From positions 1 to 10,371 of the forward strand of contig RCSS01000098.1 in NCBI GenBank assembly GCA_004000155.1: a stretch of 10,371 nt of DNA, read 5' to 3'. Origin of the DNA: Tubulinosema ratisbonensis (Eukaryota > Microsporidia > Tubulinosematidae). The position numbers and the translations under genes are program-made. Positions 1 to 6,841 of the stretch are shown piece by piece. Each line of letters starts with the position of its first letter. The first letter of the stretch is position 1. The notes under the pieces are model-generated. The model ran no database searches and was not told the origin of the DNA. It worked only from the letters and a program-made list of their open reading frames with translations.

Positions 1-40
1 AAAAATCCATGACAAAAATATCTTTATTCAATTGATCCAT
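1..40 (-). CDS. Probable 5' end of a gene running off the left edge
   Basis: A minus-strand frame starts with ATG at 40-38 and stays open to the window edge, giving MDQLNKDIFVMDF. Only 13 codons are visible, so no function can be given. Two things favour a real start. A CCC motif lies on the minus strand at 50-48, seven bases before the ATG, which is close to the spacing of the CCCC ahead of the gene at 416. The same frame is also open further upstream, back to a stop near 125, and base composition here is less AT-rich than in the adjacent spacer. The gene would be divergent from the gene at 416. It could instead be chance, since 13 open codons prove little. Confidence 0.45.
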   Translation of the reverse strand, partial: MDQLNKDIFVMDF

Positions 41-402
41 CCTTGATGGGCTACTTTGTCTTAAAGAAGTATTCAATAAAGTGTGTTTTGATAATTTATT
101 TAAGTATAAAATATTCTCATTAACTTATTTTTTGTTATAATTTCTCATGTTCACTTTTTCTTATGGTTAAAAAATAAATAAAGTTATAGATAAATATAAA
201 TTATCATTTTTTTAACATGAACCTAAGTAAATAAAGCTAGTATTTGTAAATTTATAAATAATTTGGTTTTATTTCTTAAATATGTTTTTTTATACAAAAA
301 AATAAAATATTTTCAAAATCACAAAGGTTTTCTTAAATAATTTTACAAAATCTATGATTTTTTTACTAAAAATAGTTGGTTTATAAAAATATTTTAAAAA
401 TA
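41..402. other. Divergent intergenic spacer
   Basis: This AT-rich spacer separates the probable left-edge gene from the gene at 416. It has no open frame of useful length, no tRNA-like structure and no clear repeat. TTATAAAAAT at 381-390 is a TATA-like stretch ahead of the gene at 416. The spacer presumably carries promoter signals for both directions. Confidence 0.5.
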
Positions 403-406
403 CCCC
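403..406 (+). promoter_or_regulatory. CCCC start-proximal motif
   Basis: Four cytosines sit nine bases before the ATG at 416, in a stretch otherwise almost free of C and G. Short C-rich motifs just upstream of start codons are an established microsporidian signal linked to transcription start. The same kind of motif precedes the genes at 5970 and 10019 in this window. Its role here is inferred from position and composition. Confidence 0.55.
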
Positions 407-415
407 TGTTATTTT

Positions 416-1831
416 ATGTTAGAAAAAATAGAAAATCTTTTACTGTTAATTATTGTCAAAATAATAAGAGGTATCTCATCATTCCTAACCAAAATAGTCG
501 TTTTTATCATATTTAGTTTTTATTCCATCATAGCATTTCTTATAAAAAAATATTGTGAAAGAAGAAAAAGATTAAAAGAAGAAATATTTAAAAAGAATCA
601 AAAAATACAACATTTTTATAAAAAAAATTTACAAAAAAGTTCTCCTGAAAAAAGCACAAAAAGTGAACAATTTATTTTTTTGAGCTCAAATGAAAATTCT
701 AACAATCCTTGTAAATTAAAATATGTAATCAAATCTGATCCTATTTTGAAGAAGAAAAGTAATTTAAGTGCTGAGTCAAACAAAAAAGAGAGTCAAAGTA
801 AATATTCTAATAGTCCTAGTTTAAAATTAACAAATAAAGAAATACAATTAGAATTGAAAAGTGACCAAGAAGAAATTGAATCTATCAAATTAGAAAAAAT
901 ATCTCAGAACACTGAGAAAGAATCATCTTGTAAAATTAAAGAAACGAGAAAAAGAAATTTTCTTAATGAATTAAGAAGTAATTCACCAGAAATGATTTTA
1001 TCTCAAAAAAGTAAAAGTTCTACTGTAAATACAGTTTCTTCGAACTATGATACAATTTTAAAGAATTTAAGAAAATTAAATCAAAATGTTTTAGATTCAA
1101 AATATTCGCAAGAAAATGATGAAAGAAAAAAATTACATTTTTTAGAAATAATGTTAAGTTATAAATCACTTTTTAACTATGATTACAGTTATTGCATAAA
1201 TAATGAACCTGTTTTCATTTTTGATTTGTTTAATTCAATTTACCCCGTTTTTGATTATTTTGGCAAAGAATACAAAAAAAACATTGCAAAATATTTAGTT
1301 AAAAGAGGAGTGTCTGTGAACCAAACTAAGATTTTTTTAAATAATATTAAAGAATATGGCGAAATAAGTGAAATAAAAAACATTTTAGATGTGGAAAATA
1401 ATTATGACCCTGTCTCTTTTTTTACTGAAGTAGAAATAAAAACATTTCATAAATTCAGTCCTAAAATTGATAGTGAAGTGATAAAAGTTTTTAAAGGAAT
1501 CAAATATAAAAAATTTATTTTTGCGATTGGTGACTTAAAAATCATAAAAAGTGTTTTATTTTCACTTGGATTGGATAATTTTATTGATGGAATATTTTAC
1601 TTGGATTACAATGATAAAAGTATTCCTACAAAGAAATCTATCTACCCTTACGAAATAATAGACATGGTAATTCAAACAAATAAAGTTTATTATTTTGATA
1701 ATTGTGAAGATAATTTACATTTCGCTAGAAAAAGAGGATGGAATGTTTTTCAGGTGGATGAAATTACTTTTAGAAAAAAAATGAAAAGTATTTTAAAATT
1801 CTTGGGATTTGAAATTGTAAGCTGTGAATAA
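416..1831 (+). CDS. Membrane-anchored, degenerate HAD-fold protein (SDT1/PHM8-like)
   Basis: This 471-residue protein has three parts. Residues 7-44 are strongly hydrophobic, with a probable transmembrane segment at about 27-44 followed by a basic stretch (KKYCERRKRLK), which suggests a signal anchor. Residues 50-235 are Lys/Ser/Glu/Asn-rich and low in complexity. Residues 240-460 resemble HAD-superfamily pyrimidine 5'-nucleotidases of the yeast SDT1/PHM8 type: FIFDLFNSIYP (motif I, 267-277), LGLDNFIDGIFYLDY (after motif II), Lys406 (motif III) and YYFDNCEDN (motif IV, 425-433). Several catalytic positions are changed. The second Asp of DxDxT is Phe272, the motif II Ser/Thr is Ala370, and the second motif IV Asp is Asn429. 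Asp270, Lys406 and Asp428 remain. The fold is therefore probably kept while hydrolysis is doubtful. The start is supported by the CCCC at 403-406. The gene converges on the polymerase gene with a 28-bp gap. The family call is moderate; an FCP1/NLI-type phosphatase fits less well. Confidence 0.8.
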   Translation: MLEKIENLLLLIIVKIIRGISSFLTKIVVFIIFSFYSIIAFLIKKYCERRKRLKEEIFKKNQKIQHFYKKNLQKSSPEKSTKSEQFIFLSSNENSNNPCKLKYVIKSDPILKKKSNLSAESNKKESQSKYSNSPSLKLTNKEIQLELKSDQEEIESIKLEKISQNTEKESSCKIKETRKRNFLNELRSNSPEMILSQKSKSSTVNTVSSNYDTILKNLRKLNQNVLDSKYSQENDERKKLHFLEIMLSYKSLFNYDYSYCINNEPVFIFDLFNSIYPVFDYFGKEYKKNIAKYLVKRGVSVNQTKIFLNNIKEYGEISEIKNILDVENNYDPVSFFTEVEIKTFHKFSPKIDSEVIKVFKGIKYKKFIFAIGDLKIIKSVLFSLGLDNFIDGIFYLDYNDKSIPTKKSIYPYEIIDMVIQTNKVYYFDNCEDNLHFARKRGWNVFQVDEITFRKKMKSILKFLGFEIVSCE

Positions 1832-1832
1832 A
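1827..1832 (+). terminator. AATAAA polyadenylation signal overlapping the stop codon
   Basis: AATAAA includes the TAA stop of the gene at 416 (GAA-TAA-A). The HMG-CoA synthase gene ends the same way. A cleavage signal this close to the stop implies a very short 3' untranslated region, running towards or into the converging polymerase gene. The function is inferred from the motif only, and AATAAA is common by chance in DNA this AT-rich. Confidence 0.35.
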
Positions 1833-1859
1833 AAAATGATTCATAAATTTAATTTTTAA

Positions 1860-4766
1860 TTACCAATCAAAGTTTCTTAGTTTCTCTAATTTTGTGTAAG
1901 AAGTTTCTAAATCTTTCATTACTTTTGTTCTTTTATAGAAAATTGGACAATCTTTGTTAACACACATAACTTCATTAGAAACACTTCCCATACACCTTTG
2001 ACATTCTACCCAACATTCAGAAAAGACTACCTTTTTATTCTCTACTTCGGTTTGTAAGGTAAGAAAATGTTTTACAAAATCTTTTTTACAGAAATCGCAT
2101 AGGATTTTGCCTGGGGTTTTACAGCCTACACAAGTCACTGCCTTTTTTATAAATTGAGACATTGGTCCTTTTGCAGAAGCTGCCACGTGTGTTCTGGTGT
2201 GATCGCCTTTTAGTAATTCAGATACATTTGGTAAAATTGGTTCAAATATTCTAAAAATAGGATTTGCTAATTGATGTTCAACATAATATTCTATATCGAT
2301 TTGTAACCCTTTTTCTAAAACATAGAGTGGATCTTCGCTTCTTTCATAAGCAGGCGCATTTTTCTCACCTTTTATAATCACATAAGCCACCCTGTCACCT
2401 AATCCTGGTGCAGTATTAGGGTCACGTTTTCTCATCTTTTCTGCTAAAACTACGTGTGCTTGTTTAACCAAATATTTTGACTCCCTTTTTGAAATACTTT
2501 TTGAGATAACCAGTTGACTTAAATCAATTTTGTCCATGTACATGTCTCTAATTGTATTCTTGACGTATTCTTTTGCCTTTTCAATATTTCTTTCCCATAA
2601 AATATACTTTAAACAAGTTTCTACCACATTTTTAACCAGTTCGCAGTTATCTCTTCTGACTGTCTCAATCCCTTTAGTGTCTACCTTCTGAGATTTATGT
2701 ATCAAACCTGCGTACCTTTTTTTGTTTATAAGCAAAAAAGGGAAATAAACCTTTTCAAATTCTAATGAAACTGGTTTTACAAATTTAGAAGAAACAAACT
2801 CAGAAATATTTTTAGAAATCTTATAAACAATGTTTATGTCTTTTTCTTTCAAATCAATCATTACAGAATCAGTGTCACCGTAAATTACTTTTACATTTTC
2901 ATTAAATGTGTAATTTAAGTCGTCACATTTTATTTTTGTGCCTTTTAAGTATGTTTCTTCGATCATTCTTTTTGTTTCTACGATCATGTTTCTACCAAAT
3001 GCGGTTGTACTTTGAGAGATTTCTAAACAAGGAAGTTTGCCTACCATACTACCGGTAAATCCATAAATAGAATTGGCAGCTAATTTAAAGGCTATCTGCC
3101 TTGCTTGTAAACAATTTTTTAAGCCTTCATCATCAACTTCATTTATCATTTGTTTTGTCTTTTTTCTATTTCCCAATAAATAATTAAATATTTGTGGCAA
3201 AAGTCCTTCTTTTACATTTTTCTTTACAAAAAAATTGTTGGTAGGTGTTTTGATAAATTCATCTTCTTTGTATTTGTGAATATCTTTTGGATAAATAAGT
3301 GTTGTATAACACAAATTATTAGAAATCATGATNGACGGATACAGAGATGAGAAATCTAAAACTGAGATAGGATCTGAATAGAAACCTTTTAAAGGATCCA
3401 TCACAAACCCTCCTTCATAAGTGCTTTCATTTTCTGTTACTTCTAAAGTAGGACATAAATAATCACATTCTTTTGTTTTTCTAAAAATCAAACTTAAAAC
3501 TTTGATACTCTGTCCTCTTAAAGTAACCCAATCTACAGGAATACCTGTGACTCTGCTTAATTCTGTATAATTTAACAAAATGTTCAGTTTGTTAAACAAA
3601 ACGAGAGGCAAATAACTGTCTTTCAAGCAATAAGTTGCAATTCTTTTTCTTGTATTTTTATCTTTTTCTTGTAATTTTTTTATTTCATAAAAGGGCAAGT
3701 CTTCTTTTTGATCTCCTAAAAAATGAACAGAAACATTGTTAAGAGAATAGCTTCTTAATTTATAATCTTTTTTAATGATTTGATATAAGTCAAATATTAA
3801 CCTACCATCCATTTCTATTTCTTTTGAAGAGGTTGAGCCTTGTTGTCTGCTGCTAAAATTAAAATCTCTGATTTTGGCTTTTCTTTCTGATCTGCCGATA
3901 AATTCATAATTTTCTATTTTTAAGATTTTTTCTCTGTCAAACAGATATGGAAAATCAAAATTTTTAATGTTAAATCCCATTATAATATCAGGATCACACT
4001 TCTTCACAAACTCAAACCATCTTTCTAGTAAAGTGACTTCGTTCTCAAACCATAAAACTTGTGCGCCTGGTATTTTTTCTGTCTCTTTTAAACAAAAGAT
4101 TATTTTTTCATATGCACCATTATGGTAAATAGTGTTACCAATTTGAATCACAGGATCTTTGGTAGGAACAGGAAAACCAAAACTATCAGAAACACATTCA
4201 ATGTCAAATGAAAGAATTTTTAATGGCGGAAGCAAAGAATATTCTTCATTAAAAGGTAATTGTTCAATATTTTTGAATGAACAACAAATATCGCCACACT
4301 CATTGTAAAAATAATCTTTAATTTTTAAATAAGACATTCCCACAATATTCAAGTCAATCATACATTTTAATACGTAATTTATGTTTGCTTCGTAACATTG
4401 GAATGAATAATTTTTGTTTTTTACTTTTATGTTTTGTAAAAGTATTTTTGCTGGTGTCAATGATTGAGGTGTGGTAAAAAATATTTTATAAAATTTGTAT
4501 TTTTGGATGGAATGACCATAAAGTTTGTATTTGTAAGATTCTGTGATCATAACAACTTTACCTTTGTTTAAGTAATTGGAAATGGCACATAATAAATCAT
4601 TTTTAATGTCTTCCTCCGGTGCTTCTACGTACAAGTATGGTAAGAAGTCAGTCACAAATACTCTCTTTGGTTTATCTTTATCCTTCCCATAAATGACTAT
4701 GTATGTTGTATCACTGTCAATTACTGAATCTATTTGTAATTGGAAGAGTATTAGTTCTTTCTTCAT
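1860..4766 (-). CDS. POL3: DNA polymerase delta catalytic subunit
   Basis: This family-B replicative polymerase (968 residues) extends DNA and proofreads, acting in the nucleus with the delta accessory subunits and PCNA. The exonuclease motifs are intact: FDIE (Asp188, Glu190), NxxxFD (Asp271) and YCLKD (Tyr379, Asp383). So are the polymerase motifs: DFSSLYPSI (Asp471), the KLAANSIYG helix (Lys561, Tyr568), YGDTDS (Asp631, Asp633) and KKRY (682-685). Two C-terminal cysteine clusters are present, Cys879/882/890/893 (zinc type) and Cys922/925/935/940 (the position that holds the 4Fe-4S cluster in yeast Pol3). The KLRSYSLN, GDQKED and LCYTTL stretches and the closing CQRC region identify delta rather than alpha, epsilon or zeta. 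The N-terminus is about 130 residues shorter than in yeast. The frame is open back to a TTG at 4784, but ATG at 4766 is the sensible eukaryotic start. The ambiguous base at 3333 falls in a TCN codon, so the residue is Ser whatever the base. Confidence 0.96.
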   Translation of the reverse strand: MKKELILFQLQIDSVIDSDTTYIVIYGKDKDKPKRVFVTDFLPYLYVEAPEEDIKNDLLCAISNYLNKGKVVMITESYKYKLYGHSIQKYKFYKIFFTTPQSLTPAKILLQNIKVKNKNYSFQCYEANINYVLKCMIDLNIVGMSYLKIKDYFYNECGDICCSFKNIEQLPFNEEYSLLPPLKILSFDIECVSDSFGFPVPTKDPVIQIGNTIYHNGAYEKIIFCLKETEKIPGAQVLWFENEVTLLERWFEFVKKCDPDIIMGFNIKNFDFPYLFDREKILKIENYEFIGRSERKAKIRDFNFSSRQQGSTSSKEIEMDGRLIFDLYQIIKKDYKLRSYSLNNVSVHFLGDQKEDLPFYEIKKLQEKDKNTRKRIATYCLKDSYLPLVLFNKLNILLNYTELSRVTGIPVDWVTLRGQSIKVLSLIFRKTKECDYLCPTLEVTENESTYEGGFVMDPLKGFYSDPISVLDFSSLYPXIMISNNLCYTTLIYPKDIHKYKEDEFIKTPTNNFFVKKNVKEGLLPQIFNYLLGNRKKTKQMINEVDDEGLKNCLQARQIAFKLAANSIYGFTGSMVGKLPCLEISQSTTAFGRNMIVETKRMIEETYLKGTKIKCDDLNYTFNENVKVIYGDTDSVMIDLKEKDINIVYKISKNISEFVSSKFVKPVSLEFEKVYFPFLLINKKRYAGLIHKSQKVDTKGIETVRRDNCELVKNVVETCLKYILWERNIEKAKEYVKNTIRDMYMDKIDLSQLVISKSISKRESKYLVKQAHVVLAEKMRKRDPNTAPGLGDRVAYVIIKGEKNAPAYERSEDPLYVLEKGLQIDIEYYVEHQLANPIFRIFEPILPNVSELLKGDHTRTHVAASAKGPMSQFIKKAVTCVGCKTPGKILCDFCKKDFVKHFLTLQTEVENKKVVFSECWVECQRCMGSVSNEVMCVNKDCPIFYKRTKVMKDLETSYTKLEKLRNFDW

Positions 4767-4833
4767 AGGTATAAAATTTGTCAAAATTTTATTAAATTAA
4801 TACAAAATAAAAATTTAAAATTAAGAAGTAATT
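4767..4833 (-). promoter_or_regulatory. Short spacer with the polymerase delta start region
   Basis: Only 67 bp separate the HMG-CoA synthase stop from the polymerase ATG on the same strand. Read on the minus strand it ends with AAATTTTATACCT just before the ATG. That contains an AAATTT-like element, a TATA-like TTTTATA and a two-base CC where other genes here have CCC. AAATTT-like and C-rich elements near starts have been described in microsporidia. The HMG-CoA synthase 3' end must also be formed here, so transcripts probably overlap. Confidence 0.4.
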
Positions 4834-4838
4834 TTATT
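4833..4838 (-). terminator. AATAAA signal overlapping the HMG-CoA synthase stop
   Basis: On the minus strand the final codons read GAA-TAA-A, so AATAAA spans the stop codon, as in the gene at 416. This fits a minimal 3' untranslated region in the 67-bp gap before the polymerase gene. The call rests on the motif alone. Confidence 0.35.
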
Positions 4839-5970
4839 CTAAAAATTCATAAATCTTTCCGCAGTCACATTCTTCTTTTAACACAAATCCTTTTTTAAGT
4901 TTAAGTGTATCACAGTTTAATTTCCTTTTTTCTTCATAAGAAAGTAATTTTACAAACATTTCAGCTGACAAATATTCTCTCTCAGTAAAAATATCCTCTT
5001 TAAAAGATCTTTCTTTTACTTTTTGTAATATAAAAACTGAAGAAGCAACCCCTGAGCCAAAAGAAAAAAGTAAAATCTTTTCATTTAATTTTACGTCACT
5101 AAAAAATAACAGAGAAGAAAAAGACAAATACAACGAAGCAGTGTAAGGATTACCCACCTTTTTACCCCATTTTAAAGAATTTTCTACTTTACTGATATCA
5201 ATATTGTATTCTTTACACAATTTCTCAGGTAATTTAGGGTAAGGTGTATGAAAACAAATATGATCAAAGAAATTTTCAGATGCAAATTTTGTTTGTAAAC
5301 TTTCGTACAATTCACAAAAAGCTTTTCTGTAAATTTCGACTGACATTCTTCCATTAAGAAATGGGTAAGGATAAGTGTTTCTAGGTTTACTAAAATCGTA
5401 CGTGTTACCAAAATAATGAACCAAAGAATCAGATTGAAATTTGAAAATAGGATTTTTGCCAATTAAAATGGCCACTGCGGCTGATCCTGTCAAAGGGATT
5501 AAGTTCTGATCATTGTACATACAAGTGTCAGTACAAACCACAATACCATATTTACCATCCCATAAAGAACTTTCTGACCAATAAATAGTGTTTAGTAAAG
5601 CATTAGTGCCCCCATAACAAGCATTTGTAGTGTCACAACCACTAATATTNGGGTTTTCTTCNAAAAGACNCATAAAATAAGTTTTAAAGGATTTGCTACC
5701 NTCCCAGTTTGACTCAGTTCCTACTTCTAATTTACTAATATCATTGGGAGTCAAATTATTTCTCTCTAATACCTTTTTTATGGCTGATAAGCCTAAGGTG
5801 ACAGGGTCTTCGTTTAAGGCACAAGCACTTGCTTCCTTCAATCCTAGTCCTATTGTTAATTTATCCTTATCTACTTTGAAATATTCTGCTAAATCTTCTA
5901 CTTTACAGCTAAATTTAGATAATTGGACTGAAATATCCACAATTCCTGTTTCTGTCAATTTGTTAGTCAT
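4834..5970 (-). CDS. HMGS: Hydroxymethylglutaryl-CoA synthase, compact form
   Basis: The enzyme condenses acetyl-CoA with acetoacetyl-CoA to HMG-CoA, the committed precursor of the mevalonate pathway. This serves isoprenoid needs such as dolichol and protein prenylation. The catalytic triad is present: Glu86 in LEVGTES, nucleophile Cys118 in DTTNACYGGT, and His241 in CFHTPYPKL. GNPYTASLY (273-281) and FSFGSGVASS (302-311) are also family motifs, and DTTNACYGGT is the eukaryotic version. At 378 residues it is shorter than yeast or human enzymes (about 490-520). Much of the loss lies between His241 and Asn274 (33 residues, against about 80 in human) and at the C-terminus. There is no targeting peptide, so it is probably cytosolic. 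Ambiguous bases at 5701, 5670, 5662 and 5650 affect residues 90 (Asp or Glu), 101 (Cys, Arg, Ser or Gly), 103 (Leu or Phe) and 107 (Pro in any case). The start is supported by CCC three bases upstream. Confidence 0.95.
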   Translation of the reverse strand: MTNKLTETGIVDISVQLSKFSCKVEDLAEYFKVDKDKLTIGLGLKEASACALNEDPVTLGLSAIKKVLERNNLTPNDISKLEVGTESNWXGSKSFKTYFMXLXEENXNISGCDTTNACYGGTNALLNTIYWSESSLWDGKYGIVVCTDTCMYNDQNLIPLTGSAAVAILIGKNPIFKFQSDSLVHYFGNTYDFSKPRNTYPYPFLNGRMSVEIYRKAFCELYESLQTKFASENFFDHICFHTPYPKLPEKLCKEYNIDISKVENSLKWGKKVGNPYTASLYLSFSSLLFFSDVKLNEKILLFSFGSGVASSVFILQKVKERSFKEDIFTEREYLSAEMFVKLLSYEEKRKLNCDTLKLKKGFVLKEECDCGKIYEFLE

Positions 5971-5972
5971 AA

Positions 5973-5984
5973 GGGTTATAAAAT
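5973..5984 (-). promoter_or_regulatory. HMG-CoA synthase start signal (TATA-like plus CCC)
   Basis: On the minus strand the bases before the ATG read ATTTTATAACCCTT. CCC (5975-5973) lies two bases before the start codon and directly follows a TATA-like TTTTATAA. This is the clearest example in the window of the microsporidian C-rich start-proximal signal and supports the ATG at 5970. Confidence 0.55.
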
Positions 5985-6841
5985 ATGATTTTTTTAAGAT
6001 TTAATTTTACAAAAAAAAATATTTTTTGTTTTTTTATTTAAAAGTAACATAACAAAATAAATTGTGTGTTAAATAAACATGTATTTGGTTTATTTTCTAA
6101 ATTTGTTTCTTTTTTAGATTTTAAAAACTTTTTTAATTTGTTTTTCAAAAAAGAATATTTTAATCAGTAAAATATATGAAAATTTAAAATTTTATATAAA
6201 TTAATAAATTTTGATAAATTTTTTACTGACTTAAAATATTCTTATTTTTTAATATTTTAATTGGTTATAAAAGTTTGGACTGTAATAAAAATTTCTTTTT
6301 TGTTTGTGTATATTTTTAAAAAAAATTTAACAAATTTATATGTGAGTTAGGTTTTCGAATTAATTTATTTTTCTTAGATAAAATTAAAAAATTTCATTTT
6401 TTATAAAAAAATTAGTTTTTTTACAATTAAAAAAAAATAAAGAAAATTTAATTTTTTTAATGAATTACAATAATAAACTAATTTAAATAAATATTTTTAA
6501 TTGAAAAATAATGAAATAATTTACATGTGAAAATAAACATGGTTAAAATACAATTGCTTCATGAATTAATTTAAAATCAAAGAATATTCCTTTTGTTCTT
6601 AATAAAAATTTAAAAATAAGAGGAAAAAATATGTAAAATAATCTTTTACTTTAAGTATTGAGAAAGGTTTATGTTTTATTTTATGAGATTGTAGCATAGT
6701 TGATATTAAACTTCTTGTATATTTTTTAAATAATTAATCTTATATTTTAATGTTAAAAAATTAAAGATTTAACGTACTGAATTATGTTTTGATGTAAATA
6801 AATAATAAAATTTAATAAATAATATTTATTCATGAATATAA
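5985..6841. other. Gene-free AT-rich stretch
   Basis: Long A and T runs interrupt every frame. No coding frame, tRNA-like structure or further C-rich start signal next to an ATG was found. The only organised feature is the inverted-repeat unit at 6151-6243. The part just upstream of the HMG-CoA synthase start (to about 6060) presumably includes its promoter. Confidence 0.5.
6151..6243. repeat. 93-bp unit with ~22-bp terminal inverted repeats
   Basis: The left arm, AAGAATATTTTAATCAGTAA plus AA (6151-6172), matches the reverse complement of 6221-6243 except for one extra base, which gives AAGTCAG instead of ATCAG in the middle. The 48-bp centre has no coding capacity. This could be a small MITE-like element or a transcribed hairpin. 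No convincing flanking target duplication was seen, so it is recorded only as an inverted repeat. Confidence 0.5.

Noticed and set aside
4767..4784. Polymerase start at the upstream TTG, adding six residues
   Set aside because: TTG is not a usual start in eukaryotes. The ATG at 4766 lies only six codons downstream and begins right after a TATA-like/CC stretch, so it is the better start.
5184..5462. 92-codon minus-strand open frame
   Set aside because: It lies wholly inside the HMG-CoA synthase gene in another frame, and its sequence has no recognisable features.
5693..6004. 103-codon plus-strand open frame
   Set aside because: It is antisense to the start of the HMG-CoA synthase gene, whose motifs are unmistakable.
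6347..6362. GGTTTTCGAATTA as a tRNA B-box
   Set aside because: It does not match the T-arm consensus, and no acceptor, D or anticodon stems can be drawn around it. No tRNA-like gene was found elsewhere in the window.
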